From: Brachypodius melanocephalos | Taxonomy: Eukaryota > Chordata > Aves > Passeriformes > Pycnonotidae | Direction of reading: 5' to 3' | DNA length: 64,000 nucleotides | NCBI GenBank assembly: GCA_013398615.1 | Contig: VZSR01003049.1 | Coordinates: 64,848 to 128,847, forward strand | Shown here: one piece after another, positions 13,100 through 23,965 of the stretch | Layout: each line of letters opens with the position of its first letter | How positions within the stretch are numbered: position 1 is the first letter of the stretch | Translations under genes and position numbers: made by a program | Notes under the pieces: model-generated | The model's database searches: none | What the model was told of the DNA's origin: nothing | The model's input: the letters and a program-made list of their open reading frames with translations, nothing else

Positions 13100-15809
13100 A
13101 TATTAATAAAGACAGTAGGTATTAAAGAAAGTAAAGGGACTGTCAGGTGTTTCATAAACTTGATTTAAAAAAAAAAAATTGTCACAGCTTTCAAAAAAGA
13201 TACTTAGGATATTTACCTAAAAAATGGGTGCAATTTGAAAATGTCTTACGGAAACTTTAATATACGTCTAATATCTAATATTCTGTAGGATCTAACAATT
13301 GCAAATTGGTAATACAACAGACTAAATTGTCCACTTAATGAATCCTTCTAAAGAAAAGGCAACCTGTTTTCAACTTTCCCATGAAATTAGTTTAAAAATA
13401 AGAAAATCATAGATCAGTGTTATGAGAAAAACTGAATTTTTTCTTTTCTGAGAACAGACAATTCTTTCTATAGCCTAAAAAGAAGTTGTGTCTCTGAGTA
13501 CCACTGAAAAGAGCCTGGATCCATGAAATAGCAAAAAGCTTTGGGAAAATTGTGGAATTCAAAACTCTTCCTTTTCTAGAATCCATCCTTCAATATCCTC
13601 ACTCTTCACACATGCTTACAAATACTGTCAGCAGGTGATAAAATTCTTGGCTGCAGCTGGGACCTTTTAAAATCAAGTATTTAATGTGACTAACATATTT
13701 TGAAAAGCTGTTTATTCAAGTACATCTTTTCCCTTCCTCCTCTTTTACTCCTCCCTGCCACAAATTAAGAAAACACATTGCTTTCAAAATTCCCAAATAT
13801 CCAGAGAAGCATTATTGGCACTGTCGTGATGGATGTGTGTATATAAGGACAGGCCTCTGCATATATGTGTAGAAGGAGACATTTGTGTGTGTGTCAAATA
13901 AAGATATCTTAAAAGACTGATCAAATATTTAACACTTCAAAGACCAGCTGCACATGTGAGCACTGTTGGAATGTGCTGATTACAAAGTGGTGTGTGATGA
14001 AAGCAAACAGAAAGGTGCTGCTTGCACACTGACTCATATTTGCTAGGCTAGGCTGCAGAGAAGAGTTTTATGGACTAAGTCATTCTAAAGAGCCAATGCT
14101 TTGTCCTTCGATAAAAGCTGCTCATCTCTGTGGAAAAGAGCTGTGCATTTCAGTTACAAGTGCTGTTTTAGTTTTATATGTTTGCTCTCTTCTTCACTGA
14201 GGAAAGAATTCACTTTGGGACGAACTGATTACCTATAAGAACACATAAATGAAGGGCAAAAGTCCAGGTTTATAAATAAAGAATTTGGGACACACATTTT
14301 CCAGAGTATTCATTACTAGCTGCAGAGAGATTTTACATTGCCAGTCCTAAAACCTATTCACATCTTGAGCGGAAACTACAAAGTTATATGATGAAATTTC
14401 AGGTATTTTTTGTTTAGTTGTAGGATATCAGGACAAGCATATCCTCCCTGCAAAGCTAGAAATGAGTTCTACTTATTTTATTTGCTTCCTATCAAATATA
14501 AGATTGCATTTGATTCAATCCTGGATTTTTATCCAGTGGAATCCCAGTGGAGCACCGCTGTTATCTGACATGATTGCCCATAATATCTCTATTATACCTG
14601 TTATATCTTATCATGTCAAAGACTTCTAGGAGAGTCTTTAATTTGTGAATCATTGACAAAATAGTCCATAACAGCACCTTGAAGTGTTGAGCTGTTACAG
14701 AAGAAGTGGTCTTTATCCTTAGACGACAAGACAGAATAATAAAGGTCAAAACCTTTTACAGAGGAATAAAAGTTGTTCTTCTTTTTGCCATTAGATGAGA
14801 GACTCCAAATGAAAAATTAAAATTGAAACAGGAGTGGGACTTCATAAGAAGGAATTACCAGGACAATTTAGAAAAGAAAACAAGACAGAGGCAATAATTA
14901 TTTTAGAAAGCTGTGTCGAACATCTATTACATTGTATTACCTTCAGCAATGTCCAATAACTGTAGAATTAATTTACCTGCTTTATAAATATAATCAAAGG
15001 ACATACCTACGAGAGTGAAATGTTAGAATGAGAGGAAATGCAGGACTTCCCGAACCACCAAAACACCCTAACCACTAGTCTGAATATCTCATTGTTAACT
15101 CTTGCAACACTGAGAATAAATACAGTGAATGGCCACAAATTATGCTATTCAGTAACAATATTACCTATTATATTTGGTTGATTTAAAAATTTCTCATTAG
15201 GTTTCATTGTCTTCTTTTTCTTTTGTAACAGTTTGTGAGTTTTGTTACTTTAAAAAAAATTAAATCATAGAAAAGTCACTTTCTACCTGTATTGACTATG
15301 TTTTATTGAGTTCAATCCTTCATTTCCAAGTATAGAAAGAAAATAATTTTTTAAAAAAGCATTTAACATTTCTAATGCACCAAAACATCTTTTCTGATAT
15401 AAATCACATATTCATTGACAATGATGAAATATCAAAAGCCATGGAAGTATGACAGGGTTCAAGTGAGCTTAAATTGGAAGTTTTGTTGAGGTTTGCTGCA
15501 AGACCCTAAAGCAAACCTCTAATAAATCAGCAGGATAAGAGCTGAAAGTACTTTCTAGAAAGGCAGAACAGAAAGTAAGTAATAAGCTTAAAACAATGAA
15601 AGTAAATTACCTATTCCCATGCAAAGAAACTATCCAATATGTTTTATGCAAAAGCCCAGAAAAGCCATCTATAGTTACTTTTAAAGGTTATAGATACATT
15701 GGTATTTTGTCCTTAAATACTTCCCTTCAAATATGTGAGCTAATACAAAGAAGTAGAAATTAGTAACTTGACTGAATATAATTAAGTCCCTTCAATTTTA
15801 TAATGGCCA
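13100..15809. other. AT-rich non-coding DNA, possible regulatory block
   Basis: No gene is recognised. The segment 13950-14290 is less AT-rich and less repetitive than its surroundings and contains TGACTCA (AP-1-like) and several TAAT-type sites. It is a candidate conserved non-coding element only by appearance. A short (GT)n run lies near 13885-13896. Confidence 0.55.
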
Positions 15810-17040
15810 CAGAAGACTCCAAAACCTCTCTGGAAACATGTGCTAGTGCTCATTAACTCTCATGGTAAAAAAACGTCTCTTGATGTTCAAATGGAACCTC
15901 CTGTGTTTCAGTTTGAGCCCATGGCTTCTTGTCTTGTCACTGGGCACCACTGAGAAGAGCCTAGATCCATCTTCTTTACTTCCTTCCATTGGGGACTTGG
16001 ATCTGTTGATGTGATCCCCCCTGAGCCTTCTCTCCTCCAGGCTAAATGGTCCCAGCTCCCACAGCCACTCCTCGTTCGATAGATGCTCCAGGCCCTTCAT
16101 CATCTTAGTGGCCTTTTGCTGGACTCCAGTGTGGCCGTGTGACCCTTGCTGTGGGGAGATCAGAACTGAGCACAGCACTCCAGCTGCTCACTAATGCTGA
16201 CTAGAGGGGAAGGATTATCTCGCTTGACCTGCTGGCAGCACTCTTCTTAATGCATCCCCGTGTACCATTTGACACCTTTGCAACAAGGACACACTGCTAG
16301 CCTGTTTTTAACTTTGTGCTCTCTAGAATCTCCCTATCCTTTCCAGCTGGTCTGTGCCCAGCATGTATTGGTGCATTGTGTTTTTCCTCCACAAGAGCAG
16401 GACTTATCTTCCCATGCACAATAACTTCATGTGGTTCCTGCCAGCCCATTTCTCCAACCTGCCTCTGGATGGTAGCATGACCCTCCAGTATATCAACCAC
16501 TTATCACAGCTTTTTGTCTTCAGAAAACTTGATCAGGGTACACTCTGCATCATTGTCCAGACCATTAATGATGGCATTTTGAATGGGATTGGACCCAGTG
16601 TTTAACTCTGGTATGCTGACAGTTTCTGGCCTCCAACTAGACTTTATATCACTGATCCTCACCCTCTGGATGTGACCATTCAGCCAGTCTTTAATATACC
16701 TCACTTCTTTGCTCACACATCCTTTATCAGTTTCTCTATGAAAATATTGTGAAACACAGTGCTGAAAGCTTTATCAAGGTAAACAATATTCTTTGCTCTC
16801 CCTCATCTAACAAGCCATTTTTTTCGTGGTGTGCTACCAGGTTGGTCAAGCATGATTCTTTTTGTGTGCATGCTGACTATCATCTTTTTCTCCTTCACCA
16901 GCAAGGAATTGTTTTCCAGGATTAGCTACTACATCACTTTCACAGGGACTGAGGTGAGGCTGATTGATCTGTTTCCCATGGGTCTTTCTCCTTGCCCTTC
17001 TTAAAGATATAAAAGATAAGGATTTTGTATTCCTCCAGGT
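15810..17040 (-). mobile_element. CR1-type non-LTR retrotransposon, 3' portion of split element (reverse transcriptase plus 3' part)
   Basis: On the minus strand this encodes a broken CR1 reverse transcriptase. Around 16741-16790 the translation contains V-Y-L-D followed by K-A-F, matching the conserved YLDFSKAF block with a small deletion. At about 16690-16660 there is D-W-L-N-G, then S-S-W-R-P. The active-site block reads F-S-E-D at about 16525, where working copies have F-A-D-D, so the first catalytic aspartate is lost. Further 3' (lower coordinates) come the 'cagcactcca' and 'tcttgtcttgtcactgggca' landmarks of the CR1 3' region. The terminal octamer tail is missing. The 5' side stops sharply at 17040, where an LTR is inserted, and continues at 17525. 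Confidence 0.88.
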
Positions 17041-17524
17041 TGTGGTTAACCTTGGGTGGCCACCAGGTGTCTACTAAGCCAGTCTAACACTCTCCCTTCT
17101 CAGCTGGACAGGGAAGGGAGAGTACAATGAAAGGCTCCTGTATCAAGATAAGGATTGGGAGAGATCACTCACCAATTACTGTAATGGGCAAAACAGGCTT
17201 AACTTGAGGGATATTAATTTAATTTATTTCCATTTGAAAGTCAGACTAGGATAATGAGAAAAAGGACAAATTTTAAAATATCTTGGGTTCAGCTACACTC
17301 CCGGCTTCTCTGCCTCTACGTCTGGGTGGGACAGGGGGATGAGGAATGGGGACTGTGGTCGGTTCATCTTTGTCTCTGCTGCTCCTTCCTCTTCACACTC
17401 TATCCTTGCTGTCTGGCATTGGCTCTTTTGGACTCAGAGGAAGCTTCTGGCACCTTCACACAGAAGCCTCCTCTGTAGCTCTCCCACCCTCCACTAAAAA
17501 GGCCTTGGACACAGACCTGATATA
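17041..17524 (-). mobile_element. Internally deleted ERV LTR inserted into CR1
   Basis: Both termini of the common LTR family are present. The plus-strand left end is 'tgtggttaaccttggg' (the LTR 3' end), followed by 'cagctggacagggaagggag' and the polyadenylation signal complement TTTATT at 17223-17228. The right end (from about 17415) is 'ggcattggctcttttggact' ... 'agaagcctcc' ... 'cacagacctgatata', which is the U3 start. The element is only about 480 bp, against about 1.1 kb for the related copy at 19183-20280, so the middle (most of U3/R) is deleted. Flanking CR1 sequence reads tccagg on the left and cccagt on the right, a plausible decayed 6-bp target duplication. CR1 sequence continues on both sides, which proves insertion after CR1. 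Confidence 0.82.
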
Positions 17525-17640
17525 CCCAGTTCTCAGGCATGTCTCACAATTGAAAGATCTTTCAAAAGTGGCCAAGCACAGTCTCAGAATACCTCAGCTG
17601 ACTCCCTGTCAAGCACAGTTAATCCTACTACTACCTACTG
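17525..17640 (-). mobile_element. CR1, 5'-ward portion of the split element
   Basis: After the LTR, the antisense CR1 reverse-transcriptase sequence resumes. 'ccagttctcaggcatgtctc' and 'ctttcaaaagtggccaagca' follow on directly from the block that ended at 17040, with no loss of register that I can see. Then comes 'acctcagctgactccctgtc', matching the next part of the gene. Similarity fades near 17640, probably the 5' truncation point of the original insertion. Confidence 0.75.
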
Positions 17641-19182
17641 TGTTTTGCTGAAGGCTGACTGGATTGATGCCTTCGAACATAAGCCTTTCCAGTTCAAGTT
17701 CTTGTGTTCTGTACTGCTTTTTCTCCTTCTGACTTAATGGGTGATATGAAGGATTCACTTTTTTAAGAGACTGATCTATATTTTAGTCCCTCTGTTGCAG
17801 ATGTATTGCTGTATCAGCAACAGAAAGTTGTCTAGGGAAATATGTAGAAATAAAAGGCAAATGGAACTTGAGAGAAAGGGAAAGGGAGGCTGAAAACAAA
17901 TTAGTACAAAAGTGATAGCTATTGACTTGATAATGTAAGTCCCTTGCTGAAACAAGTCTAATACCTCTGTGACTGTGAGGTATTCTTAACTTTAGACAAC
18001 ATAGTAACCATTATACAGTATACTAGTTGAAGCAGAAATTACTTGATCTTTGAGGCATGTTCCTGGAAAATTTTGAATTAGGTCTTCTGTAAGGTGAAAA
18101 ACCACGCAAAATATTGTCATTTAATGCAGTTAATTAGCTGTGATCATCTCTGAATCACTAGGCAAATTAATTCAGTCTGCTTAGAATGATCTTTGGGCAT
18201 CCAAATCTGTAAAAATGAAAAAAGACAACTCCACAAAAAGACACCACCCCCCTCCAAAAAAAAAGAAAAAAACAAACCAAGAAACAAAAAACCAACAAAC
18301 AACAAAATACCCAAAGCACTAAAACCAAACCATCCAATCAAGCAACCAACCAAATCTGTGAGAAAACCCACAAAGTTAATTTCTATAGTCTGATGAACAT
18401 TTTATCATGGTTCCTAAACACATAAATATTATTAATGCTGAAATATTGAGCAGAAGAAGACAGCCAAACCGCAAATCAACTATAATTCTACTCTACATGA
18501 AAAATACCTGTAACATTTAAGTTTCTGATACTAACAGGTACATCTCGACTTGTACCTCTACCATTGAGAAGGAGAGGAAAAAACCTGTAATTTTACTTAC
18601 CTAAATTTTTCGTAAACAGCTTGAGGGCTTTCCATACATGGCCAACTGCAACAGCTTGTAGACCTTCTGCAAGAAATAAAATAAACCAACCTGGGTGCTG
18701 TAAAGGAAGACATTTTTTAGGGCTTTTTGGGTTTTTTTTTAGCTATTTTCCTCTATTTCTGCTTTATTTATAAGGTTTAGATAAGTAAATTACTTGTCTG
18801 GAGTGTTATTCTTGGAGCACACTGATTCTCTGTGGGGAAGAAGCCTACCAAAGCATTTTGTTTCTGCAGAAAACAATTGAGATTTAACTCAAGGGATGGG
18901 ATCTGCAATGTTAAAAAGCTATGCTTTCTAAAAGAAGAATCAATCTAATTTGAGAATAGTGACAAACAAGCTGAAAGAAGTTAAGTGCTGTGGAAATTAC
19001 CTGGCCTAACACTGACTTGGAATAAATAGGTATACCCAGAGCAGCTGTGGTTTTGTAAGCGGTGGTAAGCTTCCTTCTTTGAGTGATAAAAATCAAAGGG
19101 GAAATAAAAAATAATAGAAAAAACACTCCAAAACAGCTCAAAATTATATTCCTTGGTGAACTGTTCCGTGGTACATCACAGA
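17641..19182. other. Non-coding DNA with A/C-rich low-complexity tract
   Basis: No gene is recognised. About 18205-18360 is an A/C-rich low-complexity stretch, mixing (CAAA)n and (CCAA)n with a C6 run. It produces spurious hydrophobic or Lys/Pro-rich frames on both strands (18144-18393). The rest is AT-rich single-copy-like sequence. Confidence 0.7.
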
Positions 19183-20280
19183 TGTTTTACTGAGTTGACC
19201 CTGGCTGGATGCCAGGCACTCTCTCTCACTCCCATCCCCAGCTGGACAGGGAAGTAAAAATATAATAAATGGTTCATGGATTGAGATAAGGAGCAGGAGA
19301 CATCACTCATCAAATGCTATCATGGGCAAAGCAAGCTCAAATTATGAGATATTAATTGAATTTATTACTAACGAAAACAAAGCAGGATAATGAGAAGTAA
19401 AATAAGGACTTTTCCCTCACCTTTCCCTCACCCCTTCTTCCTTCACAGCTTTACCTCCTCTCCCTCCCAGTGGCATAGGGAGACAGGTAATGGGGGTTAT
19501 GGTCAATTCATCACATTTCTATCACTCCTCAGGGAGAGGAGTCCTTCCCCTGCTCGAGCCTGGGGTGCCTCTCATGGGAGATAGTTCTCCATGAACTTCT
19601 CCAGCATGAGTCCATTCCATGGGAAACAATTCTCCACAAACTGCTGCAATGTGGGACAATTTTTAACAGGTGCAGTCCTTCAAGGGCAGGTTGTTCCCGT
19701 GTGGGTCCCCCACAGCATCACAAGTCCTAGCAGCAAACCTGATCCAGTGTGGGCTCCTCTCTCCATGGGTCTGCAGGTCCCTGCCAGGACTTCGCTCTAG
19801 CACAGGTCTCCCGTGGGTTCACAGCCTCCTCTAAGGCATCCACCTGCTCTGGCATGGCTCTCATCTGCAAGCTGGATCTCTGCATCCCTGTGTTCCTCCA
19901 CGGTCTGCAGGGACACAGCTGCCTCACCATGGTCTGCACCATGGGCTGCAGGGGAATCTCAGCTTTATCACCTGGAGCACCTCCAGCCCCTCCTGCTCCA
20001 CTGACCTTGGTGTTTGCAGAGCTGTCTCTCCCCAACCCTGCTCTTCACCCTGCTCTTCTCTGGGTGCAATTACATTTGCACAACAACTTTCTTTTTTCCT
20101 CCTTAACCATGTTATCACGTAGTCATTACCATCATTTTTATTTGGCTCAGCCTTGGCCAAGCAGCATGTCTAACTTGGAGCCAGCCAGCACTGGCTCTGC
20201 CAGACATGGGGGAAGCTTCTCAAAGCAGCCACACCTGTAGCCCCTCCACTGCCAAAAAGTGGTCATGCAGACCCAATATA
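19183..20280 (-). mobile_element. Solo ERV LTR, nearly full length (~1.1 kb)
   Basis: The plus strand starts TGTTTTACTGAGTTGACC (19183) and ends GACCCAATATA (20280). The LTR is transcribed leftward: the minus strand starts with a TATATTGGG-like U3 end and carries a polyadenylation signal (complement TTTATT at 19361-19366). The middle has imperfect tandem units of roughly 40 bp, each with a 'tccatg', 'ctgcag' and 'ctcc' core (about 19560-19960). No retroviral genes follow, so it is a solo LTR. Antisense and sense frames of 100-163 codons (19727-20240) arise because the GC-richer LTR lacks stops. They are shared with the LTR at 50353 and reflect homology of the LTRs, not a host gene. A clean target duplication is not visible. 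Confidence 0.85.
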
Positions 20281-20299
20281 AAGGATGCTGCATTCACAA

Positions 20300-20540
20300 G
20301 ATCACAGAATCACCAAATAAGCTGAGTTAGAAGGGGCCCACAGGGATCATCAAGTCCAACTCCTGGCCCTGCACAACACCATCCCCAAAAGTTACAGCAT
20401 GTGCCTGAGAGAATTGTCCAAACCCTTCTTGAACTCTGTCAGGCTTGGTGATGTGACCTGGGAACCTGTTCCAGTGCCCAACCACTCTCTTGTAAATATT
20501 TTCCTGTAAAATCTTAGTTGTTGCCTCTTTACATCCTCAG
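20300..20540 (-). mobile_element. CR1 3'-end fragment
   Basis: The plus strand begins with the complement of the octamer tail, 'atcacagaatcacc', followed by 'agaaggggcccacagggatc', 'atcaagtccaactcctggcc' and 'aacctgttccagtgcccaac', the standard antisense layout of a CR1 3' UTR. It starts only 20 bp after the LTR. Similarity fades after about 20540. No open frame. Confidence 0.92.
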
Positions 20541-22757
20541 CTACTATAAGTTCATTACTATTAGTGAGACAACAGTTAATTCTTTTTAGATGGGTAAGGA
20601 GGTGGAAATATGTCACTTTTCACGGGAAAGTCAACTTTTTAAAATCTAAATATTACATTTCAATTGCTTAAGCAAGCAATTTAATTTTATTAATTTCTTT
20701 CAAAATTTATATGTATACCCTCAGCTGCCAAAATGCCCCAGGAAATCATTGTTTGTAAGCAAGGTACCCATCTAATGCTTAATATCTGATTGAAATAAAA
20801 CACTTCAATCAAATCCAAGCATTTAGAGTCTGAGAATCAGTGTTAGTAATCTAATCAAATAAATTCCAGGAACTAAGCCTACAGACTTTCCTGTAAAATT
20901 TCAATCTTAAATGAGAATCTTGACCATCTTTAGGGAAGAGATATGAATGAGGTGTGAAAGATATTTTTTGGAAACTTTCTGACTGAAAAATACACCATCA
21001 TTAAAAAGGGTTAGTGGAATTTCACACCAAGATATTCAATCTTTTATCAACTAGCCTCACTTTTTTTTTTTTTTTTTCTGAAAAGGAATCACATTAAAAT
21101 CAATGCTCAAGGATTAGTTTTCCACCATATACTTACATCCCCTTTTGAATGGTAGCAATTATCATCTTCTCTCCTTCTCGCTTCTTTTCATACTACAAAG
21201 ATTGACTCCATAAGGAGGAAATTTCATCTATTTTACTCACTGGGATCTAAATGTAAAGAAAATATTTCTCTTGCCATGGTTATCCACTTTTCTGGATTTT
21301 GCTGAAAAATATTTAATGTAGGAAAGAGCAACAGAAATTATAGATGAAATTAAATAAATCAGCCCCTCTTCCTTTAGGTAAAATCTAGTTTAAAGATATT
21401 CAAATTTTTTAGCATTTTTAAAGTAGTTTCAGTAAATATTCAGTTGTTTGAAATGCAACTTATATATGTGAAATCAACACTAAAAATAATAATGGTACCT
21501 GAAAATACCCTTTAAAGTATAAACTCCCATAGAATTCCAGTGTAAACATAAAGCACTGTACATCCTCATTAGCTGAAGGTCATTAGCTTAATACTTGTGT
21601 TTCACAATGTTATTTAAATCTCAGCTTTCAGTTTGTATTCAGGGTACTTGATTAGTAGAATTCACTGGAAATCCAAAGAGTTAGGCTTGCAAGATTGCAT
21701 TTTGGGATTCTATTTAAACCTAAAGGATGGTAATTTAATCTGCTTCGAATGGGAAAATATTTGTAAAAATATATAATGGATATTTTTTTAATAGCTGAAG
21801 TTTCCCTCTTTTGTATCTTGGTTGATGAAAAATCAGTCAGATTGCCACAATATGTTAGCAGTCACACACACCATGTTTTTTTTTCTTAGGTGCACTGTGT
21901 CTTTATTTATACAGAGCAGTCGTACAGCACAGAGTCACTGTTGTTCCAGGTTTTCTCAAAAACTCTGAAGGCAATGGTGCACAATCCTTGTTATAACAGA
22001 TGGTCTTTAGCTGTGGCTTCACACTTTGTGGAGCTGGTACCACAGTGGAGGGTTTGCCCTGAGCATGTCCTTACAAGACTTCAATGGCCTACCTGTCAGC
22101 CGTTCACCAGGCATTCAGTGGGCATAAAGAAAAGGCTTAAGGCACTCGTGTTGTTCATCATATGTGCCAGATGTCCAGAGCAACGGAGCTGAGCCTGCAA
22201 GAACATTGCTGTAATACTGAGCACTTGATACTGATGCAAGATAGCAGCACTCTAGACTGACATATTGTTCAAAGACTAAAGTTATTAAGCATCTCAAATC
22301 TCACTTTTTTCTTTTTAATAACAAATTTAATTTAGCATTTTAAAATGCTGATACATTTAAATATACCCATACTGACATATTTTAAGATGAAGATATTATT
22401 TACAGTAATGTTGGATATTCCACACACATGTTATTTCAAATATCCATTTCTAACAATAGTAAAAGATGGTTAACATTGTACTTTTGACACAGGGAATACA
22501 AGATTACATTGAAAAATATATTGAACCTAATTTTTTATTCCCGTCTACATTGCCACATTTAAAGGCATATGTTAGCAATGTTTCATTTTTCTCTGAATGA
22601 CTCAGATTAAAACCTTTAGGTTTTTAAATTTCAGTTCAAAAGTGAAATTAGAATTCAGATTTTCTCATACTTCTACTCCAGTTGTTAAGCAGTTTTGTGA
22701 GCAATTAACATGTGCAGGAATATGTTAATACACTGTATTATCCTACTGCTTAATTAT
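20541..22757. other. AT-rich non-coding DNA
   Basis: No gene is recognised. There is a T17 run at 21061-21077. A 100-codon plus frame at 21890-22192 lies in a slightly GC-richer patch (21890-22260), but I see no domain, splice signals or family match, and treat it as chance or an unrecognised old repeat. Confidence 0.6.
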
Positions 22758-23230
22758 CTATTTCTGATGGATTTGGGTACCTTGAAGGTTTAAAATCCCA
22801 GTATAGTTGGGAGGTAGTTCCCATTCTAATGATTGATTTAATGAATCTGTGAAATTATTTCTGACTGTGGATATGTGTGCTGCATCAGGGAGTTGAGCAG
22901 AATGTAGGAGTTTTTTCAGATCACAGTAAGAAAAACCTGGCTGTAAATAGTGAAGTAGAATTGGAAGCTGGGAGGAAAATATAGATAGTGAGTAAATCAC
23001 ATGCCATCAATCGCTGAGAGGCCCATTGTCTCCCAGCATCCGACAGAATCCAACTGAATTCCCATGATACACTCTACATAGCCCATCCATGGAAAGGTCC
23101 TTTGTTTCTCCTGTGCTGTGATCTTGTGTAACAAACCAAACAATGTGTCTTCTGCTGACAGATAGGAATGCTCTCTCTTTCATGCTATCCACTAGAGTGC
23201 AGTGCAGTCCATCCGCTATGGGGTTGTTGC
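22758..23230 (-). pseudogene. Unrecognised long reading frame with one internal TGA; possible exon or decayed coding sequence
   Basis: On the minus strand one frame stays open from 23230 to 22758 (about 157 codons) except for a single TGA at 23009-23007. Just upstream, the minus strand reads 'ttacctttggtttctag' before the first in-frame codons (N-N-P-I-A-D-G), which looks like a splice acceptor with a pyrimidine tract. The first part contains R-R-H-I-V-W-F-V-T-Q-D and C-R-V-Y-H-G. The second part has two N-x-(S/T) sites (N-N-F-T, N-Y-T). I do not recognise a family, and I see no good splice donor before the TGA. Options are a decayed exon or retrocopy, part of an unrecognised retroelement, or chance. 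An open frame this long is unusual in such AT-rich DNA but not impossible. Confidence 0.2.
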
Positions 23231-23736
23231 CTAGAAACCAAAGGTAAAAACCTTACAACACAATTAAAGTGGTAGGATAAAAAAGCAATTCTTTAATGAA
23301 ACCTTTCAGATGCCACAAAATATGTCATTGTGCATGGCCAAAATCAGATTAATACATTTTTATAAGGTTAATCATTATTATATCTAGCAGATACATCCAA
23401 AAGGAGATTCAGTTGCCCCCTTGGAATAGTTCCAGAGGCTTCTTTGTCTTATTTCTTGTTATGTCCTCTCAGATTCAGGTTGCAAAACAAAATGTCCTTA
23501 CTAGATGTTCTCTTCTTGAAAATAAGACTAAACAGAATTTCAGAAATGTGTTAGTAAGGAATTAGCTAAACTATGAAAAAGAGTAGGAAAAGTACTGGCT
23601 GTTATATTACTATATATTAAGAATCTATAAAGCTACAAATATGAAAAGGCTTTAAATCTTTAGGCAGCAGGGTATTCCAGCATGTTCCAGAGGTGCATAG
23701 ATGGACATAAATATCAGTTACTCATGCTAACATATG

Positions 23737-23965
23737 AGCTTCTCAATATCAGATTAGGTTGTAGAAAAAATTTCATCACCAGAGGTTTATAAAGCATTGG
23801 AACAGATTGATTGGGAAGTGGTTGAGTTACCATCCCTGCAGATATTTAAAAGGTGTATAGACATGACTGTAGGGACATGGTTTAGTGGTGGACTCGGCAA
23901 TGTTAGGTTACTGCTTGGACTCAGTGATCTTAAAGGCCTTTTCCAATGTAAGTTGTTCTGTGATT
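23737..23965 (+). mobile_element. CR1 3'-end fragment
   Basis: Sense-strand landmarks are 'aaagcattggaacagattga', 'gggaagtggttgagttacca', 'tccctgcagatatttaaaag', 'ggacatggtttagtggtgga', 'cagtgatcttaaaggccttt' and a single 'ttctgtgatt' tail. The 'gggacatggtttagtggtgg' box marks a particular group of avian CR1 subfamilies, different from the one at 9713. The 5' side is degraded. Confidence 0.92.

Noticed and set aside
18144..18393. Hydrophobic minus frame and Lys/Pro-rich plus frame
   Set aside because: Both are translations of A/C-rich low-complexity DNA.
19749..20240. 163-codon plus-strand frame as a secreted protein
   Set aside because: It is the antisense of an ERV LTR. The same frame occurs in the LTR at 50584-51063, so it reflects shared LTR sequence.
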